Source: Snodgrassella alvi (GTDB taxonomy: Bacteria > Pseudomonadota > Gammaproteobacteria > Burkholderiales > Neisseriaceae). From it: DNA of 39,983 bases. This document shows positions 1 to 8,221 of this stretch, one piece after another. Both the position numbers and the translations under genes were made by a program. Below the pieces are notes generated by a model. The model did not search any database. It was not told the origin of the DNA and saw only the letters and a list, made by a program, of their open reading frames with translations. Numbering within the stretch: position 1 is the stretch's first letter; every line of letters begins with the position of its first letter. The DNA lies in contig NZ_MEIR01000035.1 of the NCBI RefSeq assembly GCF_002777825.1, forward strand, positions 1-39,983, written 5' to 3'.

Positions 1-1656
1 GCTGGGCAGATTGGCGAAAACTCCACCGATGCAGTTAATGCCGGACAGCTATACAGCATTTCATCTTCAATCTTCAGCTCAGTATCCAGTAGCGTTGAAA
101 ATGTAGTTAATGAAAACAAAATTAATATGGATGCTGTAAACCGAGATCTCAAAACTGCACAATCAGCCATTCAGACTGCGCAGAATGATATCCAGACCTC
201 GAAAAAACTGATTGAGGAATTGCAGAAAAATGCTGTGCATTTCGACGACGATGATGCAGGTTCACCCAGCCCCTTTGGGCTAACTCGTGATACCAGCAAT
301 GAAAGAACGATTAGTAATATTGCAAATGGCCGTGTTGATGCCACCTCTAATCAGGCAGTGAATGGCCGTCAGCTCTATGCGCTGTCTACTTCTACTTCGA
401 CTAGTCTGTCCAGCTTACAGGAGCAGTTGAATCTAGCATCTGGCAATATACCAGCAGGGTTGTCAACCTCTCTGAGCGCATTGCAGACAGACGCCCTGCA
501 ATGGAATGGCAATGCTTATGATGCCAGCCATCATTCTGGTAGCTCGCAGAAAATTACTAATCTTGCTATTGGTGATATTGGTGAACATTCAACGGATGCG
601 GTTAATGGCAGCCAGTTGTGGCAAATGAAAAATGATTTCAAACAGGATTTGCAAAACCTGTCTGATTCATTTGACAACAAGCTGGCTCAAAACAACAGTG
701 GCAGTACCGCAGCCATTAATGCAGCAACTGATAAAGCCAATCAGGCATTGGCCAAAGCGGACAGCCTGTCTACCTCTACAGCAAAGACGCTATCCAAAGT
801 GGCAAGCAGTCTGGGCGGCAATGCCAGCTATAATGCCGAAACGGGTAACTTTACCGCACCAAGCTACAGCAGCACCGCTGCTGATGGTACTGCACTTACA
901 GCCAATAATGTCGGTGATGCATTAACCAATCTGTACAACGGTGGCAGCAAGTATGCCAAAGTTAACTCTACCCTGAGTGTCGCTTCGGCAAGTGGCAATA
1001 ATGCTATTGCTGTAGGTGGTGCGGCTGTGGCCAGCGGCAATGCGGCTGTGGCCATCGGCGCAGAAGCCAAAGCCAGTGCCGCAGATGGAGTGGCCATTGG
1101 TAATCATGCCAGCGTTACCCAGAGTGGTGGTATTGCACTGGGTGCCAACTCTGTGGCGAATACAGCAGGCGGCATTATGGGCTATATTCCGGCAAGTGCC
1201 ACAGCGCAGCAGGCTCGTGCCATTCAGGCTACCACCAGCACCGAAGCAGCGGTTTCCGTAGGTGATGCTTCAAGAGGTATTTATCGCCAGATTACCGGTG
1301 TAGCCGCTGGTACAGAAGATACCGATGCCGTGAACGTCGCACAGCTCAAAGGCGTTAATGCCCGTATAGAAAACATTAACCAGTACGTCAACAATGTTAA
1401 CGACCGTATACAGCACGTAGAACGCCGTGCCTATTCCGGTACGGCACTGGCCATGGCGCTGTCAGGTGCCTATCTGCCACAGTTGAATGCCGGTGAGCAG
1501 ACTGTCGGCGTGGGTATGGGTTCCTACCATGGTTATACTGCCGTTGGTATTAACTATAAAGCCACAAACAACAGCGGTAAATTCTCATGGGGTGCAGGTG
1601 TCTCTACCACCGGTCATGAAACTGGCTTTAATGCAGGTGTCGGCTATAAATGGTAA
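1..1656 (+). CDS. Trimeric autotransporter adhesin (YadA-like), C-terminal part, cut by the window edge
   Basis: The frame is open from base 1, so the gene starts upstream of the window; 551 codons are visible and the methionine at 127 is not the real start. The visible part has long Ser/Ala/Asn-rich stalk stretches with repeated neck motifs of the type DAVNGSQLW (around bases 589-615, with relatives near 30-55 and 350-380). A YadA-head-like run of AIAVGG, AVAIGA, GVAIGN and GIALGA repeats lies at about 1000-1150. A last neck DAVNVAQLKG at about 1324-1353 is followed by a short coiled coil and a roughly 70-residue beta-barrel anchor ending in aromatic YKW. This is a type Vc secretion architecture: three chains form one outer-membrane barrel and display a fibrous adhesin. 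The ligand cannot be inferred because the N-terminal head is missing. A strong terminator follows directly, so this is the last gene of its transcript. Confidence 0.93.
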   Translation, partial: AGQIGENSTDAVNAGQLYSISSSIFSSVSSSVENVVNENKINMDAVNRDLKTAQSAIQTAQNDIQTSKKLIEELQKNAVHFDDDDAGSPSPFGLTRDTSNERTISNIANGRVDATSNQAVNGRQLYALSTSTSTSLSSLQEQLNLASGNIPAGLSTSLSALQTDALQWNGNAYDASHHSGSSQKITNLAIGDIGEHSTDAVNGSQLWQMKNDFKQDLQNLSDSFDNKLAQNNSGSTAAINAATDKANQALAKADSLSTSTAKTLSKVASSLGGNASYNAETGNFTAPSYSSTAADGTALTANNVGDALTNLYNGGSKYAKVNSTLSVASASGNNAIAVGGAAVASGNAAVAIGAEAKASAADGVAIGNHASVTQSGGIALGANSVANTAGGIMGYIPASATAQQARAIQATTSTEAAVSVGDASRGIYRQITGVAAGTEDTDAVNVAQLKGVNARIENINQYVNNVNDRIQHVERRAYSGTALAMALSGAYLPQLNAGEQTVGVGMGSYHGYTAVGINYKATNNSGKFSWGAGVSTTGHETGFNAGVGYKW

Positions 1657-1680
1657 TACCTAAATAAACAGTTTCAGTAT

Positions 1681-1709
1681 CGGGCATACAATCGTATGCC
1701 CGATTTTTT
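1681..1709 (+). terminator. Rho-independent terminator of the YadA-like gene
   Basis: A perfect 9-bp stem, CGGGCATAC / GTATGCCCG, encloses a 4-base loop and is followed by a T-rich run. It begins 25 bases after the adhesin stop codon. Confidence 0.85.
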
Positions 1710-2676
1710 ACGGGAAAAACTAATCACAAAATATTTTGGTAATTAACTGATATCAATCACGATTGTAATTATTTGGAATTAAAAATTTATTACATTAGAA
1801 TCAGAAATATTATGTAACCAGCGGATAACAAATTTTCAGGCTGATTTGTAAATACTTTTGCTCAGCACCCCTTAATCTTCCTGCTATTGCTGATTCTGAG
1901 ATAAAAAATTGAAAATCCAGGTCTTTAAATATTTTCAAGTGACAAAACATTTATATGTAAACTACTAATATTAAAATAATTATTATAGGAAATAGATTAT
2001 ATATTGAAGAAATCATTGCCATGTTTAAATATCATTGTTTTTTTGTACCCTAACAGCAAAAGCAACTGTCGCCAACAATAAGTGCAGCCTGATGTAGATT
2101 TATATTTGAAACAGCCACAGGATGAAAAGCCATATTAATCGCCTGCCATACAGCCTGCCAGAATTACTGACTCCTGACTTCATGCAAATATTCGTGAAAT
2201 GGGTCAATAACCAGCGACATGCAAGCTGGCATGATAACTACTACTCAAGCAATACCGATTAACTGATTACTCATTTATGGCCAATAAAACAACACTATAA
2301 ATGTAAAACAGCTTATTGCCAGCCATACATTTATGCAATATGATTAAAATTACTTATTTCTGACTGTATCAGACATACAGCGCAGCAATTATCCAGCGTG
2401 TAACGTGCCGATCAATATTATTGTCGTCATCCATAGCCAGCCAAATTTATACAGCGAACCTCACCGATATTTTGTAGTACCCGCTATCATTGGTGCAAAA
2501 TCACATGGCCGTAAACTAGCCGATTCCCGTTATAACCTGTCACCAGAACGGCAATAGATTTATAATACTATATGCATAAAAATTTATCCAAAATTAATTT
2601 TTCTGAGATAAAACAAGCACAACAAAATCAGCAAACAGATAGCTTTTACCTAGAATAAAAATACACAGCAAACAAC

Positions 2677-2847
2677 CGATACATCTGGTGTGCGGCAATA
2701 ATTGACAGTATCAAGCTTTAACGGCAAGATAAAGACGTTGTGTTCAATAGCGCAGCCAGCTTTGACAGGCTGATTAAAGAGGCAGACATCCTGCTACTCA
2801 TCAATGGAGTAGCTTTTTTGTCTGTGAATGTTCATTGCCTCACCTGA
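2677..2847 (+). pseudogene. Remnant of an unknown gene, C-terminal piece
   Basis: Read from 2677 this frame gives a protein-like segment with YIWCAAIIDSIKL, an in-frame TAA, then RQDKDVVFNSAASFDRLIKE and a hydrophobic LLLI stretch, ending at a TGA at 2845-2847. There is no start codon or ribosome-binding site. The composition suggests real former coding sequence rather than chance, but I do not recognise the family. The terminator-like hairpin at 2793-2819 overlaps its end. Confidence 0.3.
2793..2819 (+). terminator. Hairpin with T-run
   Basis: Stem GCTACTC / GAGTAGC with a 7-base loop is followed by TTTTTT. It looks like a + strand Rho-independent terminator left from the decayed gene it overlaps. 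Confidence 0.6.
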
Positions 2848-2984
2848 CTTATGGTGGACAGTGGCAGGGAGGCTTCGCGCCTGCCGGTTCTCTTTGTCGG
2901 TCTGTCAACCCTGCCATTTGTCTGCCGCCATCTGTGTTTGACAGCACAATTGCGGCTTCATGACCAAAAGAGAAAGGCAATAAC

Positions 2985-3146
2985 ATGGATATCTACAAAG
3001 CGAACCTCCCCCATCACCTACTGCAATCTAGCCTGTTTGCACAACAACTGTTTACAATCAGGTGCCATCAGTACACACAGATATATTCCATGACAAATAC
3101 AAATAATGTATTTAGCATGAATTGTACGCAGGGGGACAGACAATGA
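2985..3146 (+). CDS. Small ORF of unknown function, overlapping the next ORF by ATGA
   Basis: This 53-codon ORF starts MDIYKANLPHHLL and is preceded by a fair ribosome-binding site (GAGAAAGG, about 7 bases before the ATG). Its TGA overlaps the ATG of the following ORF (ATGA at 3143-3146), the usual arrangement for translational coupling. I see no signal peptide, membrane segment or known motif. It could be a leader or small partner of the downstream protein, or a chance ORF; the overlap and the ribosome-binding site are the only support. Confidence 0.3.
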   Translation: MDIYKANLPHHLLQSSLFAQQLFTIRCHQYTQIYSMTNTNNVFSMNCTQGDRQ

Positions 3147-3499
3147 AACTTCTTGTACCTGACAAGAATGCACTGTCCAGTGCACTGCACGACAACTTAC
3201 AGTTACAGCAACCCTTTGCACTTTATTACCTACAACAAACTACCCCCATCGGCAGCTCATGGCCAAACGATCCAGAGGAAACTACCGAATATACTGCCTA
3301 TATCCTGTCACCTTACATCATCAGAGTTGACTCAGACTGGCAGGACAGCGGATTACTAGTTTTCAAACCCTGCAACAACATTATCAGAGCCGAAACTCTG
3401 GTGTTTTCATTTTGCAAAAAGCGCAATTGGCAACCCCTGCTGTGGCACGGCATAGAACCCTTAGCACAACAAATATGGCAGGCAATACATAAGTCCTAG
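3143..3499 (+). CDS. Hypothetical protein, 118 aa
   Basis: The start chosen is the ATG at 3143 (MKLLVPDKNAL), preceded by AGGGGG at 6-11 bases; an in-frame TTG at 3122 would add seven residues but has no better signal. The protein is probably soluble: no signal peptide or membrane helix, rich in aromatic residues (YYLQQ, WPNDPEE, WHGIEPLAQQIWQ), with three cysteines. I do not recognise a family. The size and the small overlapping upstream ORF would fit an immunity or antitoxin-like protein near the degraded region, but nothing in the sequence shows this. A perfect 24-bp palindrome follows ten bases after the stop. Confidence 0.6.
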   Translation: MKLLVPDKNALSSALHDNLQLQQPFALYYLQQTTPIGSSWPNDPEETTEYTAYILSPYIIRVDSDWQDSGLLVFKPCNNIIRAETLVFSFCKKRNWQPLLWHGIEPLAQQIWQAIHKS

Positions 3500-3508
3500 T
3501 TACATTTT

Positions 3509-3532
3509 GCCTATGGTGATATCACCATAGGC
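3509..3532. repeat. 24-bp perfect palindrome
   Basis: The half-site GCCTATGGTGAT is followed at once by its exact reverse complement. There is no T-run on either side, so it is not a classical terminator. It may form a tight mRNA 3' end structure for the preceding ORF or serve as a protein-binding site. Confidence 0.6.
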
Positions 3533-3990
3533 AGCAACCTTATTGCCGCCATCAAATCAGCCTGAACAGTTTTCTGCGTCAAACACACCAAGATACAGGT
3601 AATATATTTAGTTTGTTCCGGCCAGCAACACCTTTAATCAGTATCAATTGCAACCACAACTATAATTTAACATTACTTAACTTATATATCAATAGCTTGC
3701 CCTAACCAAATTATTAATAATTTGAATCTTTGTCAGCCAGAATTCCAGTTAATGACTATCAAAGTGATATCAGCCGTGGCTGAAACCATTGTTGGCCATA
3801 ACTTTTAGCTCCATCAATCCAGATATCAATTAATATTGAATATATTTATTTATCATAATATATTTTACCTCAAACTCTAAGTTATTCAAACAGCCTGAGA
3901 AAATAGAATTTCTTACATAGCAATAAATAACATTAAATATTAATAAAAAATGTAATTTAATTGTTTTCTAACATTTTCAAAAGGGGTATA
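3533..3990. other. AT-rich intergenic stretch upstream of the iron operon
   Basis: No ORF with coding character is visible. The stretch is A/T-rich, especially 3830-3970, which suits a promoter region for the operon starting at 4069. I could not assign -35/-10 boxes with confidence. Confidence 0.5.
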
Positions 3991-4015
3991 TTGATAATCC
4001 TTATCAATTGTTATC
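3991..4015 (+). promoter_or_regulatory. Fur-box-like operator of the iron-uptake operon
   Basis: The sequence TTGATAATCCTTATCAA is a 7-3-7 inverted repeat that resembles the Fur consensus (GATAAT / ATTATC units), and another TTATC unit follows to 4015. It lies 54-78 bases before the first start codon of an iron-uptake operon, where a Fur operator is expected. Assignment is by resemblance and context only. Confidence 0.65.
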
Positions 4016-4068
4016 TAGTCATCACCTGATTCATATTGATTTACATGACTAAAATAGGAAAATCAAGC

Positions 4069-4614
4069 ATGCTGTTACAAAAAATGGCCATCGCCAGTGC
4101 TGCCTTCGTATCCATGGCAGCCTTTGCTCAGGAATACCCTATGGGTAAACCCATCATCAAAAACGGAATGGAAATTTCTGGCGTATATCTGCCGCCCATC
4201 ACCATGGATACCGATGGTATGGATCACAGCAATATGCATCTGCCAGCCAGCAAATCCGACGTACACATGGAAGCAGACATCCATGCTACAGAAAGTAATC
4301 CAAACGGTTTTGCCGAAGGTGACTGGATTCCCAACTTGAATATCGAATATTCCATCACCAAACTGACTAAAGGCAAATTTACGCACTCAGGTAAATTCAT
4401 GTCCATGGTTGCCAATGACGGCCCACACTATGGCGACAACATCAAACTCAATGGTCTGGGCAAATACCGGGTTACCTACCGTATTTCACCGCCCACTGCC
4501 AATCAAATGGCGCGTCATATTGACAAAGAAACCGGCGTAGCACCGTGGTTCAAACCTTTTGAAGTTAGCTGGGACTTTGATTACGCCGGAGTAGGCCGCA
4601 AAGGTAGCTATTAA
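4069..4614 (+). CDS. P19-like periplasmic iron-transport protein (FetP/P19/Tp34 family)
   Basis: P19-family proteins are periplasmic, bind Cu and Fe at a His/Met/Glu/Asp site, and work with an FTR1-type permease in Campylobacter and in the E. coli FetMP system. The start chosen is ATG 4069 (MLLQKMAIASAAF), with AGGAA 8 bases upstream; in-frame starts at 4045 and 4036 lack a ribosome-binding site. The 181-aa product has a signal peptide with likely cleavage after AFA, then EYPMGKP, a Met/His/Asp-rich segment (MDTDGMDHSNMH), EADIHA, MVANDGPHYGDNI and YRVTYRISPP, all typical of P19. It is the first gene of a five-gene operon behind a Fur-like site, so iron repression is likely. The usual partner, an FTR1 permease, is two genes downstream. 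Confidence 0.9.
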   Translation: MLLQKMAIASAAFVSMAAFAQEYPMGKPIIKNGMEISGVYLPPITMDTDGMDHSNMHLPASKSDVHMEADIHATESNPNGFAEGDWIPNLNIEYSITKLTKGKFTHSGKFMSMVANDGPHYGDNIKLNGLGKYRVTYRISPPTANQMARHIDKETGVAPWFKPFEVSWDFDYAGVGRKGSY

Positions 4615-4629
4615 CAGCACCGTACAGTA

Positions 4630-4668
4630 AAGGGATTATTCTGGTTTTAATCAGTAGGATAATCCCTT
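4630..4668 (+). promoter_or_regulatory. Intra-operon stem-loop between the P19 gene and the cupredoxin gene
   Basis: A perfect 10-bp inverted repeat, AAGGGATTAT / ATAATCCCTT, has a 19-base loop. No T-run follows, so it is probably not a full terminator. It could stabilise the 3' end of the upstream message or weaken read-through, giving more P19 than downstream proteins. Confidence 0.5.
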
Positions 4669-4715
4669 AATACTTTGTCACTGCCACAATACCTTTTTCT
4701 GTAAGTGTATCCATC

Positions 4716-5051
4716 ATGAAAAAATTTTTTCTTACTGTCTTGAGTTTATGCAGCTTCATGCTTTCATATTCTGCGATTGCTGATGATAAAGTCACTCTGG
4801 AGCTGAAAATGAAAGATGGTGACATGATACCGTTAACCCTCAACGCACCAGCCAACAAAATTATTCGCATCAAAGTCACCAATATTGGCAAGGGGCCAGT
4901 TGAGTTTGAAAGCACCCAACTGGTAAAAGAAAAAGTACTGGCACCAGGAGCATCATCAGTGGTAGTGATTGCTCCGAAAAAACCCGGCACCTATATCTTT
5001 TTCGATGATTTCCATCTCAATAAGCCTAAAGGGCAGTTAATCATAAAATAA
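4716..5051 (+). CDS. Periplasmic cupredoxin-like protein (stand-alone EfeO N-domain type)
   Basis: The 111-aa protein has a signal peptide (MKKFFLTVLSLCSFMLSYSA, cleavage near AIADD) and one cupredoxin-like beta-sandwich: TLELKMKDG at the start, IRIKVTNIGKGPVEF in the middle and a C-terminal KPGTYIFFDDFH. This is the pattern of the N-terminal domain of EfeO. The mature part has no cysteine and a single histidine, so a type 1 copper site is absent; the acidic FFDDFH end could bind iron. In E. coli EfeO this domain is fused to an M75 domain; here the M75 protein is separate, two genes downstream. The gene lies 14 bases before the FTR1 permease gene, inside the operon. Confidence 0.82.
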   Translation: MKKFFLTVLSLCSFMLSYSAIADDKVTLELKMKDGDMIPLTLNAPANKIIRIKVTNIGKGPVEFESTQLVKEKVLAPGASSVVVIAPKKPGTYIFFDDFHLNKPKGQLIIK

Positions 5052-5065
5052 AAACGGGATATACC

Positions 5066-5896
5066 ATGGGACAAGTCATTTTTGTTGTCTGGCGAGAATG
5101 CTTCGAAGCACTGCTCGTAGTTGGCATTATTTATTCATGGATTAAACGCAATCCCGACAGCAGCAATGGCATGCGTTACCTGTTTGGCGGTGTAGGACTT
5201 GGTGTACTGATATCAGTCATACTGGCTATCATTATTAATGGCATATTTAAAGAGCTTACCGATGACCATCAAACAATATTTATGATGAGTATGTCTACAA
5301 TAGCCTGTGTACTAATTGTGCAGATGGTGTACTGGATGAACAAACACGCCCGTAGCATGAAATCCTCACTAGAGCAGGAAATGGCGCAGCAGGTAGCCCG
5401 CAATTCATGGTGGGGAGCACTATTCATTATAGCGATTGCCATTGCTCGCGAAGGCAGTGAAATCGTTGTATTCCTGTCTGGGCAAATCATGCAGCTCAAC
5501 AGCCATAATTACTTCAGCTTCTGCATTGCCGTACTAATCGGTATCGCCGTATCAGCCCTAACCTTCTATACCTTTATTCAGACCAGCCGCTTCATTCAGT
5601 GGAAAAAATTTTTTACCATAACCGGCATCATATTATTATTTCTGGCCATTTCATTACTGATGAAAGCAGTTGAAGATGGTACCAATATATTACTGGAACA
5701 TGACATATCCATCCCCGATTTCCTGATTAGCCCTGCATGGGATACCTCACCATTTATTGACGATAGCGGTTTGATTGGCGGCTTCGCTTCTTCACTGCTT
5801 GCCTACCGCTCCCAGCCAATGTGGATTAGCGTCATTACCTTTAGCGTATTCTGGCTGTTAATGGCCATACTGTTTTTAAGGAAGAAATCCACATGA
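5066..5896 (+). CDS. efeU: FTR1-family iron permease (EfeU-like)
   Basis: This inner-membrane permease carries ferric (or oxidised ferrous) iron into the cytoplasm. The 276-aa protein has about seven hydrophobic segments and both FTR1 iron-binding REXXE motifs: RECFE at residues 10-14 in the first helix and REGSE at 128-132. A conserved acidic/Gly region follows (WDTSPFIDDSGLIGGF). Length matches EfeU. It begins 14 bases after the cupredoxin stop, and its TGA overlaps the ATG of the M75 gene (ATGA at 5893-5896), so the two are probably translationally coupled. The neighbours give it both a P19-type and an EfeO-type periplasmic partner, so FetM-like or EfeU-like classification is equally defensible. 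Confidence 0.93.
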   Translation: MGQVIFVVWRECFEALLVVGIIYSWIKRNPDSSNGMRYLFGGVGLGVLISVILAIIINGIFKELTDDHQTIFMMSMSTIACVLIVQMVYWMNKHARSMKSSLEQEMAQQVARNSWWGALFIIAIAIAREGSEIVVFLSGQIMQLNSHNYFSFCIAVLIGIAVSALTFYTFIQTSRFIQWKKFFTITGIILLFLAISLLMKAVEDGTNILLEHDISIPDFLISPAWDTSPFIDDSGLIGGFASSLLAYRSQPMWISVITFSVFWLLMAILFLRKKST

Positions 5897-6783
5897 AGCT
5901 GCTCAGATACCTCGCCCTATTCCTTTGTTCGCTGCTACTGCCGGCAATTTCGGTAGCGCATGGCTTACGGGCGCCAATCATCAACGACACCAATGCAGTG
6001 ACAGCCAAGGGCGATATTCCCACTCCGGAAAAATACCATTCAGCCATTCAGGCTTATCAGCAACAGGTTGTCCAGCAACTGAAAACCACCCAGCAATATC
6101 TTGATGCCATCGTACATACCAGTCAGAACGGGCAATTATTACAGGCACAACAGAACTATATCCGCGCGCATCAAAGCTACGAACAGGTACGGGTTATTGT
6201 CAAACTGTTCGGTAATGCCGACCAGAACATCAATTCACGCGCCGACTACTATCTGCAAGGCGTTAGCAACCCTAACTTCAGCGGTTTTCACCGACTGGAA
6301 TATGAGCTGTTTGTACGCAAAGACCTCCAACAGGCACAGGCAGAAGCCAGTAATCTGCAATATGAAATTATTGATTTGCAGAAGCGGGTTGCGGCTGATG
6401 AGCTGGATATAGCCAAAATCATTCAATCCGCATCCGATTTTCTGGAAATGATTCTGCAAACCAAACTCTCTGGCAAAGAAAACCAGTACAGCCATAGCGA
6501 TTTAGCCGATATCCACGCTAATGTCATCGGTTCTGTCCAAATCGTACAGCAGCTTGCTGGCTTTATTCCGGCAGAACAACGTATCGCACTGGATAGCGGC
6601 TACCAGCAAATTTTTGCCGTGCTCCAACACTATCAGTTACCGCAGAATCAGTATCAGAACTTCACTGAACTGAGCCAGACTGACCATGACCGGCTGTATT
6701 CCCTGCTAAGCATTCAGACCAGTCGTCTGGCACAACTGCGAGCACAACTGGGCGTTCGTATTTATTACAAATACCCTCATTAA
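5893..6783 (+). CDS. efeO: M75-domain periplasmic iron-binding protein (EfeO/EfeM-like)
   Basis: The 296-aa protein has a signal peptide (cleavage near SVAHG) followed by an all-helical imelysin/M75 domain. The metal-binding HxxE motif is visible as FHRLEYE with H133 and E136. No cupredoxin domain is attached, so it resembles the short EfeM form; the missing domain is encoded separately at 4716. It should bind iron in the periplasm and pass it to the permease, whose gene it overlaps by four bases. A gap of 10 bases separates it from efeB. The architecture is clear; which iron form it binds is not visible. Confidence 0.9.
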   Translation: MKLLRYLALFLCSLLLPAISVAHGLRAPIINDTNAVTAKGDIPTPEKYHSAIQAYQQQVVQQLKTTQQYLDAIVHTSQNGQLLQAQQNYIRAHQSYEQVRVIVKLFGNADQNINSRADYYLQGVSNPNFSGFHRLEYELFVRKDLQQAQAEASNLQYEIIDLQKRVAADELDIAKIIQSASDFLEMILQTKLSGKENQYSHSDLADIHANVIGSVQIVQQLAGFIPAEQRIALDSGYQQIFAVLQHYQLPQNQYQNFTELSQTDHDRLYSLLSIQTSRLAQLRAQLGVRIYYKYPH

Positions 6784-6793
6784 GGTTCAAATT

Positions 6794-8083
6794 ATGCAAA
6801 AAAATACCTTCAGACACCAGCCAGAGTTAACTGCCACGCCTGAAGACAACCCTGCCAGTCCCAGTCGCCGCCACGGCATGAAAATGCTGCTGGCTGGAGG
6901 ATTGGGTATAGCCAGTATCGGCGTCAGCAATCCAGCCAGCGCAGCCAGCCGCTGTACTCACGATTACAATCAGGCAGTCGATTACTGGGGCAGCCATCAG
7001 GCCGGTGTAATCACACCTGATACCAAAGAAGCCATTTTTGTTGCCTTTAATGTCACCACACGGGAAAAATCCCAGCTACAACAGTTATTACAGCTTATTT
7101 CCCAGCGCATTGCCTATCTCACCCAGCCACAGACACTAACAACAGGCAAAAATGACCAACTGCCCCCGGTGGAATCTGGGCTGCTTGGCCATAACCTGTC
7201 ACCAGATTCGCTTACTATTACCGTAGCCGTAGGCGCCAGCTTGTTTGACCAGCGCTTTGGTCTGGCCAAACATAAACCGAAAAAACTAATTCCCATGCCA
7301 CGCTTTCCCAACGACCGACTGGAAAAAAACTGGTGTGGCGGAGACTTGTCGATTCAGCTATGTGCCAACAGCCGCGAAAGCGTAATTTATGCCCTGCGCG
7401 ATCTGATTAGCCACTGCAACCAGTTCATGATACCCGTTTGGAAAATGGATGGATTTCTGCCAGCACGCGATATCGACCAACACAACACTGCCATCAACCT
7501 GTTTGGCTTTAAAGATGGTACCGGCAATGCCTCCATTACCGATAGCAAACTGATGGACGAACTGGTATGGGTAACTGCCGACAATCATGAACCTGCATGG
7601 TGTCTGGGCGGCAGCTATCAGGCTATCCGCCTGATTCGCTTTAATCTAGAATTCTGGGACAGAACACCACTGGAAGATCAGGAAAACGATTTTGGCCGTT
7701 ACAAAACCAGCGGCGCCCCCATTGGCATGCAGCACGAAACAGATGACCCGCAGATGAATCGCGACCCGCATGGCGACCGCATCCTGTTCGATTCGCATAT
7801 GCGCCGTGCTGAACCACGTATTCCAGAACGGCATGTAGCCAAGCTGCGCCGGCGCAGCTTCAGTTACTCACTGGGCATCTTGCCCAGCGGCCAGCTTGAT
7901 ATGGGGCTGATTTTCGTTGCCTACCAGAATGACCTCAAAAAAGGCTTTATCGACACCCAAAACCGCCTCAACGGCGAACCACTGGAACGCTATATCAAAC
8001 CATTCGGTGGAGGCTTCTTCTTTGTCCTGCCGGGAATGGCCAGAGAAAACGATTATCTAGGCAAGCAGCTACTTGAAGGATAA
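6794..8083 (+). CDS. efeB: Tat-exported DyP-type heme peroxidase EfeB
   Basis: The 429-aa protein begins with a twin-arginine signal (SRRHGMKML, R25-R26, then a mild hydrophobic stretch ending in ASA), so it is exported folded with heme. The DyP signature GxxDG is present as GFKDG at 238-242. The probable proximal heme histidine is H335 in DSHMRRAEPR, and the C-terminal GGGFFFVLPG is typical of EfeB. In EfeUOB systems EfeB oxidises ferrous iron before import; release of iron from heme has also been proposed. It closes the five-gene operon. A weak terminator-like structure lies after it and pepN converges from the other side. Confidence 0.93.
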   Translation: MQKNTFRHQPELTATPEDNPASPSRRHGMKMLLAGGLGIASIGVSNPASAASRCTHDYNQAVDYWGSHQAGVITPDTKEAIFVAFNVTTREKSQLQQLLQLISQRIAYLTQPQTLTTGKNDQLPPVESGLLGHNLSPDSLTITVAVGASLFDQRFGLAKHKPKKLIPMPRFPNDRLEKNWCGGDLSIQLCANSRESVIYALRDLISHCNQFMIPVWKMDGFLPARDIDQHNTAINLFGFKDGTGNASITDSKLMDELVWVTADNHEPAWCLGGSYQAIRLIRFNLEFWDRTPLEDQENDFGRYKTSGAPIGMQHETDDPQMNRDPHGDRILFDSHMRRAEPRIPERHVAKLRRRSFSYSLGILPSGQLDMGLIFVAYQNDLKKGFIDTQNRLNGEPLERYIKPFGGGFFFVLPGMARENDYLGKQLLEG

Positions 8084-8152
8084 ACAGCAAGCAATAACAA
8101 CAGACCGCATTCCAACCTAAGCCTGAATAACCACAAGCATATCCATATCAAA

Positions 8153-8195
8153 AGAGCACGCCAGCATAAACTGTAGTGCTCTGATTTATTTTATT
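8153..8195. terminator. Possible terminator between efeB and pepN
   Basis: Stem AGAGCAC / GTGCTCT with a 16-base loop is followed on the + strand by a T/A-rich run (GATTTATTTTATT). It sits between convergent genes. The long loop makes this uncertain. Confidence 0.4.
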
Positions 8196-8221
8196 CAGGC
8201 TGGCACTCTCCAGCCATCATC

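Larger units (their letters stand above)
1710..2984. other. Long stretch without an intact gene (gene graveyard)
   Basis: No intact gene is visible. The first part (about 1710-2050) is very AT-rich. From about 2050 to 2850 the base composition and short open stretches look like decayed coding DNA. One + strand piece at about 2124-2263 is open but has no recognisable product. Another at about 2395-2557 reads as a plausible peptide without a start. A clearer remnant is listed separately at 2677-2847. I recognise no transposase or phage gene in it. Confidence 0.5.

Noticed and set aside
2851-3093. 80-codon + strand ORF
   Set aside because: No ribosome-binding site, unusual composition and overlap with the better-supported small ORF at 2985. 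Treated as chance.
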